Below, piece after piece: positions 10,187-21,800 of a stretch of 64,000 nucleotides of DNA. A program made the position numbers and the translations under genes. Every line of letters begins with the position of its first letter. Positions within the stretch are counted from its first letter, which is position 1. Where the stretch lies: NCBI GenBank assembly GCA_002633005.1, contig NMRA01000252.1, forward strand, positions 425,641 through 489,640, read 5' to 3'. The DNA comes from Phoronis australis (Eukaryota; Phoronida; Phoronidae). The notes under the pieces are model-generated. The model saw only the letters and a list, made by a program, of their open reading frames with translations, ran no database searches and was not told the DNA's origin.

Positions 10187-13137
10187 ATGGCTGCTCCAAT
10201 GGATGTGAGGACAGCCTCAACAGACAGTGTGATGATGTTTGACGCCGAGAAATATCGTAAAAAATACGAGAGCAAGCGAGAGTGGGGGTTACGCAAAGCC
10301 TTCCTGGAAGCACACAAAGACAATTTCCCCGAGGATCGCCTTCTCTGTCTGTCGCACTGTTTCACCAATGTTGAGATGTACGGTTGCACATATCCCGGTC
10401 CTGTTATGGCACAACTGAATGCATTGGCCGAATCAATACAGGATAAAGTGAATGCACATAGACAGTTGGTGAAGTCAACCACTGAGGTCAAGTTTGTGAA
10501 GGCTTCTGGGTCAGATAATATACGCTCTGGTAAGCGTTAGACAATGATGGACAAATGTTCTAAGCTAACACTTAACAACTAAGTGACTTTTAGTAAGCTG
10601 AAGATACCTTTGAGATTGTTCCAGTAATCGTTTGGATTTTATTTTTATATCGGATGAAATAGTGGAAGAAAACAGCAATAAATCATTTGCTAAGTTATGT
10701 ATTACCATTTCGTTGGAATATCAAAACTCCCTCTTGTGAGCAAATTTCAAATCCACTGTGGGACAACAGCTTGTTTCTCTCAGCTGAAAAGTGATTTCTG
10801 GTTTTGCAAAGAACTGACAGTTGTTGCTTGAGATCATGGTGGAAGCACAATATGAACAACCTTGACAATGTGAACCATCCTGACAATATGAACAATCTTG
10901 GCAATGTGAAGCACACTGACAGTGTGAACCACCGTGACAATATGAACCACCGTGACAATATGAACAATCTTGGCAATGTGAAGCACACTGACAATGTGAA
11001 CCACCATGACAATATGAACCACTGTGACAATATGAACCACCGTGACAATATGAACCACCATGACAATATGAACCATCTGGACAATCCTGCTCTCAAAAAG
11101 ACGTCTAATTTGTCTAGGAACTATTTTACATTAATCTCATAACTACAGTGATAAGTAATAATTAAATGTTGGCCTTCAGCCATCCAGGAATGTTCATGAT
11201 ATTAATAGTTAAAAGTGGTCTGGTGGATTACTTTTTTGATTTTCTTGATTTTTGGAGACCTCTCCCATTGAAGAAGACGAGAGGTTTCCGAAGATCTAGA
11301 AAATCAAAAAGGTAATCTAGCAGACCAGAGTTAACTCTTAGGGATAAGTCTAAATAAGAAGTTACATGATGCAAGATGGGTATACTACCATCTGAATTGT
11401 TTGGTTTTTGGCATGATTGGTCGTGTGTCAAACAGCAAATTGTAAAATTGTGATCAATCACACCAGCTATACTGTGATGTGTGTATTCAATCTTGAAATT
11501 CTCATTTATCTTAACTGTGTGAAATGCATTGCCTGATCTGTAGGGTTATTCATCAACATGATGTGAAGGAACAAAACCCATTAGTTTGCAGTCTACTTAT
11601 TCATGCCAGTAGCCAAAGGCACTAGATGTTTGAAGAATGAGCCACCAGGTGTCACCCTTTCCCCTCTCAACTTGTAGACATTTCTGGTCCCACCACGAGC
11701 TCCTTGTCCAAGTCTGGTCCACAACCAGCTGTGCCTCCCAAGTACAGCTTGACAAAACCTAAAGTCCCGATGATGTTTGTAAAGTCCAGGATAGACTTCA
11801 AAAGCACGGATTACCAACAAGACAGCTCAGCGGAAGTTCTCCCTCCCACGCTCATAACAAAGTTTTCGTCATCAATGGATGAGTCGCTATCGCCAGGTGA
11901 TAGCGGGTCACATAGTGTGAAGTATAAGTTACTTGGTAAACACATCTTGTCAATATCACAGCCTGACATGAACAGCATATCTATCCTACACCTTGCTATG
12001 GACAAACTGAAGATGACTGCACAGACTGAGTTTAGCCAGTTGTCCCCACTGAAGGGAGCCTGTAATCCCAGCTTCAGTTGTACATTGAAAGTTGATTTTG
12101 TTAAGATAGCTAGTGGCACGGGGAACAGTAAGAAAGAGGCTAAACAGATGGCGTACACCGCTGCTATTGAGAAATTGTCAGCGCGTTACATGAACATTAT
12201 CGGTGATGGTGATTCTCTAGAACTGGTGACATCATCGGAGCCTTTTGTTGGTGACGTACAGCCTTCTACAAATCCGATTTCTTGCAACACATTGACTGCA
12301 TCAGTGCCATCTGTTGAGAAGACCAGGAAACGACTGCATCCTGCTATTTCTGCAGACCTCAGCAATTTCCTCATCTTGGAGTCTGTCGTTGGGAATAATG
12401 CATTAAACAGCATGAGTGTTGTTAGGCAGAGTGCTGATTTTAACAAGTGGTCACTGGACTATGAGTTTATGCAGTGTGGAGATGCAACACGCTGTCAGGT
12501 GTTTCTCAATAGCATACTTGTAGTGGATTGCATGGGTAACAGTAAGACAAATGCCAAGTCTGTGGCTTCGGACATGTTACTGGAGATATTGCAGGCATCG
12601 TGTTGGACGGTGAAAGTCAAGAAAAACGAAGACTCGGACGAGTTGGGTGTGACGCGTGACGAGTTATTGGGGGATGTAGATAGGCAAAATCACGTGATCT
12701 CTGAGAGCAATGTGGGTAATATGCTGTTGAAGAAAATGGGCTGGACAGGGGGAGGAGTGGGCAAGGAGGGGAGGGAGGGACGAGCGACGCCTGTCACAGT
12801 AGACGCTGTAATCAACAGACAGGGGTTAGGGTTACAACTGGAGCAAGGTATAGCTAGATCATTTGTACACTCCATCAAATCGATGCTGAGTGAGTACGCC
12901 CGGTCTGCTCGCCAAGAAGACGTGGTGTTCTCTCCTGAGTTTTGTAATGAAGAGCGAGCCATCATTCACAAAGAGGCTCATAAACTGGGATTGAAGAGTG
13001 GCAGTAAAGGTTCTGGTGATGAACGGTATTTGATTATTGGGAGAAAGCGCAGTGCTGGACAGTTGTTTGATCACATAGTCCAACATGGAGGAAGTACCAG
13101 CAAATATGAACTTGTGCCACCTGGTGGCCATTCATAG
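10187..13137 (+). CDS. NKRF: NKRF-like protein: XTBD, two dsRBDs, G-patch, R3H
   Basis: Two coding exons. Exon 1 (ATG 10187 to 10529, donor GTAAGC) and exon 2 (11678-13137, acceptor CTCAACTTGTAG) join in frame: one base is left over in exon 1 and GAC is rebuilt. The product is 600 residues. Residues about 20-85 are an XTBD (XRN2-binding) domain, with W33, FLEAH, RLLCLSHCF and GCTYPGPVM visible. Residues about 214-285 and 343-418 resemble double-stranded RNA-binding folds (SKKEAKQMAY; SKTNAKSVASDMLLE). About 459-500 is a G-patch (GNMLLKKMGWTGGGVGK), and about 515-590 an R3H domain plus the conserved NKRF tail (LKSGSKGSGDERYLIIGRK...YELV). Vertebrate NKRF is near 690 residues. Known NKRF is nucleolar, binds XRN2 and activates a DEAH helicase through its G-patch in pre-rRNA processing. 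That role is inferred here from family. The start is chosen because ATG 10187 follows the acceptor at 10163 and opens the domain directly. Confidence 0.93.
10846..11085. repeat. 15-bp-based minisatellite in the NKRF intron
   Basis: Roughly 16 tandem copies of a 15-base motif close to TGACAATATGAACCA, with higher-order variants (TTGGCAATGTGAAGCACAC). The unit is a multiple of three, so several frames stay open on both strands and produce false ORFs. It lies wholly inside the 10530-11677 intron. Confidence 0.95.
11207..11337. mobile_element. Hairpin MITE-like element in the NKRF intron
   Basis: Two arms of about 55 bases pair imperfectly around a short loop: TGGTCTGGTGGATTAC...GAGACCTCTC against GAGAGGTTTC...GTAATCTAGCAGACCA. 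The outer bases AGTTAA and TTAACT also pair. A fold-back of this size is typical of a small non-autonomous element. No transposase or clear target duplication is seen. Confidence 0.65.
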
Positions 13138-13970
13138 AAATAATAAGAAACTGTATTTCAATGTAAAAGTTGCGTTGTACTGTGTAAACCAAATACATGT
13201 AATCATTACATGATCACAAGGTTTGTAATGTTAGCTAGAATCAACGAAGTCTTCTCTAACATGTCATTCTGTCAACTCAATTTAATGTACATGTCTACAA
13301 CAGGAGAAGGTGAGACATCCACACAGCTTGATGTTTGCATCAGAATGTTCACTCTGCCTCTTGATTCAATCCAGCAAACTTTGATTGCAACAAACTTTAA
13401 GAAATGTGACATCAGCTTGTTTATGTGAAACAGGTTTCAACTGTTTCAGTAGTTGTTAATGTCTTTGTTAACATATGTAAACCTGTGCCCCCTGGTAGCC
13501 AGTCGTGGCACTAGTAGGGAGCTGCTGTTATTTGGAAGTCAATAGCAGTGCATGGTACAGATCAATTGATAGTATACAAAACTATTCAAAGGGGGCAGCA
13601 CTAGGTTGTGGATTATGCATCTCCTGTTGCTCATGTCACCTGTTTGTAAACAACCGGGAACATGGACTAGAGCTGATTCAAGATACTGATATGCAATTAG
13701 TAAGTCAAGTCAGCTATGAAGGTTAGCGTCACAAATTGGTTAGAATATTGAGTATTGGCAAAGAAATGAGGCCTGTGCAAGTTTTCATTACAGTTATTTT
13801 ATCGAACTTTCATGGAATTTGTCGATCATTGTTCATAATGCATATGGGAGAATTTCAGGATGCAATGGTCGCTGATCACAGGGGACCTATGAGTTATCGC
13901 CACCTGGAGGCACTTGTTCGAAGAGGGTAATGGCATGAGAACATTCGTGTCTGTGGTTATGCTGGGTGCC
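13138..13970. other. NKRF 3' flank, no further gene
   Basis: AT-rich sequence after the NKRF stop, probably including its 3' UTR. I see no clear AATAAA close to the stop, only AATAATAAG and AAATACATG variants. Short open frames here have no recognisable content. Confidence 0.4.
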
Positions 13971-14143
13971 TCCTGCTTAATCTCGAGATCGCGAATGCGA
14001 GAACTCGGGATTAAATGTTCATTAAGGCCATCAGGTGATTTTATTTTAATCAACGTGAATGTGATTATTTGAGTGAACATGCCAAGTTTCACTGTGAATT
14101 CCAAGTTCACTCGTACAGTACGCGATCTTGAGATTAAGCAGGA
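13971..14143. mobile_element. 173-bp TIR element (MITE)
   Basis: Terminal inverted repeats: TCCTGCTTAATCTCGAGATC at 13971-13990 is mirrored by the complement GATCTTGAGATTAAGCAGGA at 14124-14143 with one mismatch. The internal sequence is AT-rich and non-coding. No convincing target duplication is visible. Superfamily unknown. Confidence 0.75.
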
Positions 14144-14586
14144 TTCCAAGTTCAGGTACACCAGTTAGACGTGATAGTGTGCATTCTCAAGAATACGGAG
14201 ATGACTGCATGACTTTGTCTTCTCTTCCTATAAATGTCACTAGTTTCCTGTTTCACGTGATCAGCTGCCACGTTGTTACTGGCAAATATCTCACTGGTTC
14301 CGGTTTGGAGAGAAGATTTCGTTGTGTTAAAAAATATTTACATGTACATTGTCACATTTTGCCTAGGCAGCTTCACGTCACCTTCCCAAAATTTTTCTCA
14401 TCCAAATGACAACACATTGAGTGACTATCGTTAGGACCGTGACGTCAAGTGAAAGATCTCGACATGTACCGGTACAGTCCCGTAAAACGTCTACCCGGAC
14501 AAAAATCAAACTTTCATTTTTGGTAGTTTTAAAACTTTTTTAGCTTCAAAAAATACATTTAAATTTAGCTACACGCAAGTGCAGTT
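14144..14586. other. Short non-coding stretch
   Basis: Nothing recognised apart from one TGACGTCA-like site near 14440. It separates the TIR element from the 21-bp minisatellite. Confidence 0.4.
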
Positions 14587-14840
14587 TTGGGGGCACACCA
14601 GATCTTAAAGGGGGCACACCAGATCTTAAAGGGGACACACCAGATCTTAAAGGGGGCACACCAGATCTTAAAGGGGGCCCACCAGATCTTAAAGGGGGCA
14701 CATCAGATCTTAAAGGGGGCACGCCAGATCTTAAAGGGGGCCCGCCAGATCTTAAAGGGGGCAGACCAGATCTTAAAGGGGGTACACCAGATCTTAAAGG
14801 GGGCACACCAGATCTTAAAGGGGGCACACCAGATCTTAAA
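14587..14840. repeat. 21-bp minisatellite, about 12 copies
   Basis: A unit close to GGGGGCACACCAGATCTTAAA repeats every 21 bases, with scattered single-base variants (ACGCC, CCGCC, AGACC). It is open in multiple frames; minus-strand translation gives a LRSGVPP heptad repeat. The flanking part of that long frame shows no domain, so I treat it as a minisatellite and not as a repetitive protein. Confidence 0.95.
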
Positions 14841-15808
14841 GTTGCTCTGATTTTAATTTGACTGTACTTCGGGAGCAAGTTTTCGGTTATACAGAATTTG
14901 TTAAATGCACGACACTTTTCATTGTTCACAGTCTTTATTCCGTTGCGTTCATACTTTCGGAACAAAACTCTACTCTCAACTGAACATAGATACAGTAACT
15001 GACCTAGCGACATAATTAAAAGACACAATATTTCGAAACATACTTGTTTCATTGTCAAGTGAAGATAAAATGACGCAGTAATGCCACCACAGAGTATAAG
15101 CTGACGACACACACAGTGAGACACGGCGGGTGTGAAATACTGCAAAGAATGACTAATGAAGAGGGGTAACAGGAAAGTCACGCAAACAAGTGATTTTAAT
15201 TTGCATGCGTCTTGAAGTTGACAAGTAGCTACAGTATCTAATAATGTCATTTGACTTGTGGCATATTAGCGACTTTCAAGGTAAAGGTAAACTAGGTATC
15301 TCGACATCGTCACAAAAATTGTTACAAAAGTAAGTTTCCATCAAAATCTAAACGTCCAGTTCTCTTTTACAAATGGACGTTAACTTATTGTTAAAATATC
15401 TAAGTTTTCGGGGTTATTTGGACCTTAAAGGCTGCGTGAACGACGTGTGACCTTACAAATAGAATACGATAAGAGGCACTGGCTTTAACACATGCAGATG
15501 GAAATTTTTATTTTGGAGGTTATGAAACGAGTCGAGTAGAGACCAGGACTTTTATTAGTTGCCAGTAAGCCTTTATTGTTGATTATGCTTTGCTATGCTG
15601 ACGAAATTGACACTTAGTGGGTTGCGGTATCGTTCTTTATTTTTGTGTCTCAGCTCATGTTTGCTATAGCCGTCTGTTCAAAAATATTGTCAATTTTAGA
15701 ATGCGTTCAGACATGGTTCGCATTGAAGATAACTGCATTCAGGACGTGGATACTACAGTGTGACGTACTAAAAACGCTCATAACGAAAATAATCTATCTG
15801 ATCAAATT
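14841..15808. other. 3' flank of the MAM gene
   Basis: AT-rich sequence between the minisatellite and the MAM stop codon at 15809. It presumably contains the 3' UTR of the minus-strand MAM gene. No other coding signal. Confidence 0.4.
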
Positions 15809-18800
15809 TTAATCACTCCATTGGTCTATACAAAAAGTGACCATTACAGCTACAATGAGAAGATACGTTCTACACTTGCTTGTGTCCACTCCAGACGACG
15901 GCGTAGTTTCCCCTCCCATTGTTGTACCTGAGGTCGTGGTGGGCGGCGTGGACCAGCTTGTAGAGTTTTCTGTAGTGACGTTAATGGGCGTGGTCATGTT
16001 GGAGGCGGGGCTTGTGTTAACTGACCTGTCCGTTGCCATGGTGGTAACAAAGGTGCCGTTAGCAACGGTTACGGCAGTTACGCTGGTTGTTTCGGGAGAC
16101 GCAGTCGTGGCCAGGGGAATTTGGCGCTTACAAGAGCAAATATCAACGTTATCTAGAGCTGCATATACAGTTGCATTTGTGGCCAGTGTAGCATTTGAAA
16201 CAACGACGCGCATTTCTGTAACAGTCATATTCGCTGGAAGTGGGACACGCGCATGTTGCCACGCGTCTTTGTTGTCCGTCGAACGAAAAAGCAACGCGTT
16301 CTTACCAGCGTGGTCTTGTGCATAAATATTAAACTTGACGCCAGAACCGTTGTTGGAGAAGACGTAGAAGTAGAAGTCAAGGCACCATCCATTGAAGAAA
16401 TGGGTTGTCGGGAAGTCGAGTGAGCTGGGAAGAGTTCGATTCATTGTCATCAAGTACATAAAATGGCCTGCAAGAAGAGAATGTAAAGCCGGAAATAATA
16501 CAACGGGTCACGTGCAAAAATTGTAATAGGCTTTTACGTATTACAACACTTTTCATGACAGGCTGGTCAGACGCCGTATCTGCCTTCTAATAGCAATGCC
16601 ACATCTGAACTGGCTTTTTTCACTTGCACTCTGGGGCCAGGTGGACGTGTGCAAAAATGCCAACAAAAATAGACGTCCATATGTAAAACACACGCGTGTT
16701 TTACCCATGGTCTTATTCACGAATGTGTCCTACCAGTCTACAGGCTTACGAACGTGTGTTATACATATATGTAGGCACACAGAATAATAAGCTAATTTGA
16801 ACCTCTTTTGTGGAGCTACCCAATTACAAGACGATTTGGCGGATACTGGTCCTCTTCAACCGGGTCAGTCCAGGAAAAGCTTACATCAGTCGAAAATCAG
16901 TTAACATGATGACGTATAAGAGAGAGAGAAAGAGGTGGTTGAGCGGGAATGTGAATTGTGGTTTACCGTCTTTCCGACCATAAATATCAGCAACAGGTTT
17001 GGTGACCTCGTCAGCTCGAGCACGTCTCCATGTCGCCTTATTGGCCGGAGAGTTCTTGAGTTCACACGAGGAGGCTTCAAAATCGCACGACATTTCGTTT
17101 AGATATCTGTAACAGATAGGCCTACTATTGAATTTCCTGTCGGAAAAAAGTACTCTGGTAAATAAGCCATCACAAAACTGTTGTTTATTACTGTGAGGTC
17201 TACAGGTTAAGTCTACCATCGAATTGACGTGCATTGCAAACCCATTACCAAGTAAGCCCCTATGCCAGTTTTAATGTAGATAAAATCCAAATTGTAAGAA
17301 TTTCAACAGACGTCTTTGTTTCAAGTGTTTACAAACTTTGACTAATAATTTGTTCAAAAGGTTATCTAGGACGATTTCGATAAGTCACAAACTTGCAAGA
17401 TTTTACCTGTCAGTAAGTGATATTTTTTAATTTAAAAACCTTGAAAAATTCGATTTTGCCGGACTGCTTATAACTACTATAAATTGAGTCAGTTTAGAAA
17501 AAAAAATTTTTTAAGTTAGCCGGCAACGTTACACATTTTTCTAGAGTTCTACTTAACATGAATCAAGCCAGTAATCACGGCATGACATATTTCCAAAGTT
17601 GGACTTTTAAAGTTAAAAGTTTAGACGCCATTGTATTGAGCGGTGTCGCCAGCCATAACACTGACGTCACGTACAAAACATGCGACCGAATGTTGGAATA
17701 GTTTACCTGGGATTCTCTCGTGGACGTTTGAACACCATTGGACAATGTATGATACTAAAATCGTCAACAGCGACGCCTGCCTGTGCCCGGTCTGTGTCTA
17801 TGGTGAACCCAACCACCAACCGAGCATCTCCTGGCGGCAGGGGAGCTATTACCCAGTTCCACGACATGGGGACATCTGTTTGTCTTGTTGTCGTCTGCCA
17901 CGATGAACTAATTTTTCTCATTTCGTCATCTTCAGTGAAGTTGTAGACGACGACGTCTGCCGCGTCCTTGAATGCATAGAAGTAAAATTGGCCGCAACGT
18001 GCAACGCCGTCGTCTGGGATATTTGTGGCGGGGAAAACCAAACGGGCTTGGTCACCAGCAGATGAGTTACTTTTGGCTTCCGCGTAGATGTAATAACCTT
18101 TCGTTGGAAAAGACAATGAAATGAGAATCATAACAAGCATCTAGTTATATCATCTAGTCATGCAATGGTGAAGTTTGTTGCACAACTCAAAACAATTTAC
18201 ATATGCAGTTTGTTGAATGTCATTTTGTTTTGTCAGGTGTAATAAATGAATTTGTACCCGACAAAAGAATTTGCTGTGTCTGTCAGAAAACTGGGTGGGG
18301 TCCGACATGTCTTACCGTGTTGGTCATTTTGACTTATTTTAATAAATTAGAATTGTTTCAATAGATTCCAAGGGTCACGAGCAGATGGTGTTCATCACAA
18401 GACCTTTTTGTCGGTCTGTACGTCCATAACTGACATTACGAAAACGACGGCAGGTGCTATTCATTCACCAATTGTTGAGCTATGAAGTTTTATTTTTAAA
18501 TTATTTTAACAATCAGTGATATTTCCAATTTAATTTGGTAAAAAAATAGTTTGACCGTCATAAGGTCAAGTCATGCTTGGTTTTGTTTAGGCCTACATTC
18601 AGCATGACTCACGTGACCACACACTGATGAATATATTAAGCAAGGCTGATATAAACTTCATAGTACAGCCAGGAATATAATACAGTCTGCACAGCATTAC
18701 TTTGGTATAAACTTACGCCGAAAAAATGCAGCATAATTAGCAGTTTAGGCGCAAACCAGGGGAAGTAATTTTTCAACTTGGCATCTGATTTATGTTTCGG

Positions 18801-21800
18801 ACCACTGCATTTTCAACACGTCTATGAAAGATCAAAGATTAATAGGTTATCTAATGACTGGGATAGTTTCATCTGAGCGAAGACATGTCGTTCACGACCT
18901 ACAGTTGATAAACAAACAAATCTCGTCTAAAGGACCTGAAAAATGAAGATTGTACATTTTTCTTCGCCTTAAGTACTCTCACAATGACGACGCATGTTTT
19001 ATCTCATGGCCCCGTTTGACTCTAAAACTTGATCGATCTTGCCTTGCCAGACTTTTTCCCACCGGCAATGGCGTATAGTTCCCAGTTACATATAGTCAAG
19101 GTACCTAAATTTTTAAACGGACTGCCAAATTTACGGTGTCTGACACAAAAACGCGACCCAGGTACCTTCAAACACCGTTCATGGACAAAATGTAAAGTCG
19201 GCTTCGACAGGTGTCCTGGGTGCGAGAATAAGTAAAGCATTATTTAAACTCCTTATTTGTTCTACAATTTATTGATGTTGATGTTGATGTTTGTGACCTG
19301 TTTACTATTAAGTTGATGCGCAGTAAAAAGAACATTTGAAATGCATCAGTTTAAGCATGACTAGAAATATTTCAGTGTCTCTTGTGAAAGTTAGTTCAAA
19401 TTGTATTTTTGTACTAAAACCAAGTTTTTGCAGGCGAATGTGTTGCCACATACATGAAAGTTGATCATTTCCCTGTGGGCGGAGTAATAATGACTATTTC
19501 GCGCTACTTATCCAGGAAGCCGATGTATTCGGCATGCTTTATTTATAAGAATGAACCGTGTTTGGCGGTCGTGTACCATCCTGTTTCAACGTGAATGTGG
19601 GTCCATGACCATGTATTTTGGGTGAATCGCTCGTGTTTTGTAAGTCCGATACCGTGTACGTAAGTCATACCGTACGTACGTGAGTTAGTGAACGGTGTTT
19701 GCACGGGAATGTACATGTACGTGAGTCGCGTTATTGGCACTCCGTTAAGGTAGGTGTATACACTGTCTGGTCAAATCTCCAGGTTCCTAACTAAAATGAG
19801 TAAAAAGGGAGTTTTAACTAGTTAGACATGACTATGAAAGTGACAAAAATCGAAAAAACTTGAAGTTCATTTTTTTTTAAATCGTATTTTTTAATTTTCA
19901 AAAAATCCGATTTTACCTCGATTTTTTTTCAAAATGCAAAGATATTATCATCAACTGTTTCCTTACGCAATATTCTACATACACATACCAAATATATGTA
20001 CAAAATCATTATCATCTTGATTTTGCGGCATTTTTTTGCGTGTGAGTTGGGGCAAGCAGGCCACTGTTTTGTCATTTGGTCACTCTCCGTCTAATGTCTA
20101 AAAATCTGGTCCATGTATCCAAAAACCCTGGCACACGATTTTACTTCATTACTTGAGGATTTCAATTTTGCAAATTTCGTAAAAATTGACCCACGTGTTG
20201 CGGAAAAATAGGCCCGAGAATCTTGTCACTATCTTGAAATCACCAGCCAAGAAAAACGGCTTTGAAGTTAAGCGGTCTTCGATTGCCACTTGAGATCAAA
20301 TTTCAGTGGCGGATCTACGGGGGGGTTCAGGGGGTTTAAACCCCCCCCCCTCGGGCCAGGACCCAAAAATTAAAAAAAAAAAAACAAAAGCGTATCCAGC
20401 AAAACAAAAACGGCACCACCAGCGTGTGTAAACCCCAAGTAAACCAANNNNNNNNNNNNNNNNNNNNNNNNNNNNNNNNNNNNNNNNNNNNNNNNNNNNN
20501 NNNNNNNNNNNNNNNNNNNNNNNNNNNNNNNNNNNNNNNNNNNNNNNNNNNNNNNNNNNNNNNNNNNNNNNNNNNNNNNNNNNNNNNNNNNNNNNNNNNN
20601 NNNNNNNNNNNNNNNNNNNNNNNNNNNNNNNNNNNNNNNNNNNNNNNNNNNNNNNNNNNNNNNNNNNNNNNNNNNNNNNNNNNNNNNNNNNNNNNNNNNN
20701 NNNNNNNNNNNNNNNNNNNNNNNNNNNNNNNNNNNNNNNNNNNNNNNNNNNNNNNNNNNNNNNNNNNNNNNNNNNNNNNNNNNNNNNNNNNNNNNNNNNN
20801 NNNNNNNNNNNNNNNNNNNNNNNNNNNNNNNNNNNNNNNNNNNNNNNNNNNNNNNNNNNNNNNNNNNNNNNNNNNNNNNNNNNNNNNNNNNNNNNNNNNN
20901 NNNNNNNNNNNNNNNNNNNNNNNNNNNNNNNNNNNNNNNNNNNNNNNNNNNNNNNNNNNNNNNNNNNNNNNNNNNNNNNNNNNNNNNNNNNNNNNNNNNN
21001 NNNNNNNNNNNNNNNNNNNNNNNNNNNNNNNNNNNNNNNNNNNNNNNNNNNNNNNNNNNNNNNNNNNNNNNNNNNNNNNNNNNNNNNNNNNNNNNNNNNN
21101 NNNNNNNNNNNNNNNNNNNNNNNNNNNNNNNNNNNNNNNNNNNNNNNNNNNNNNNNNNNNNNNNNNNNNNNNNNNNNNNNNNNNNNNNNNNNNNNNNNNN
21201 NNNNACATTGGGACGTTTATTTCGAAAATTGCAAGAGATGCAAATAGGTCCTGGGATGCTTCGTCAAGGTTTGAAGTAGTCCATGATGAACGGATCAAAT
21301 TTAGTTGCGCATGTAAGTCTTTTGAATGGACTTGGCAACCTCAAGGGTATTAGTGTCAACTGAGCTGCGAAACGAGATGCTGACATTGTAGAGGCTTACA
21401 AGCCCATTGACACAGCAGTTGACGAAGTGCAAGCGTTGGGAACAAACATCGAAGATATCTGGGTAGAATGGTTCGAAGACGAGCAAATCATTGGATCCGA
21501 TATACAAATTCTTCGGCAGTCTAGACAACAGAAGGATAGGACTAACGTGTGAGTAACCTCTGGGGATTAATATTTTAGAGAAATTTTCAATTCAAAATTT
21601 TTTGCATAGTACACTTTAGATCTCGCGACGGACCAGACCAGCTTGATTTGTGTAAATGTTGAGTTTCAGTGTACTTGTGGTCCCTCGGCGAACTAGTCTT
21701 GTGATTTTTTTACCAAAGTGTGCTTTGTAAAACTATTTATCTCAGCCAGTACTGTTTGGTCCCGCGACAGATCGACTATTTTTATAGGGATAATAAGCAC

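Noticed and set aside
10695-11142. Repetitive proteins (WFILS- and DNMN-type repeats) on both strands
   Set aside because: Frame-open minisatellite inside the NKRF intron, with no domain outside the repeat.
11811-13131. Antisense open frames within the NKRF exon
   Set aside because: Shadows of the strongly supported sense CDS.
14546-15250. 234-residue minus-strand frame ending in LRSGVPP heptads
   Set aside because: The repetitive part is the 21-bp minisatellite and the unique part shows no domain, signal or splice context.
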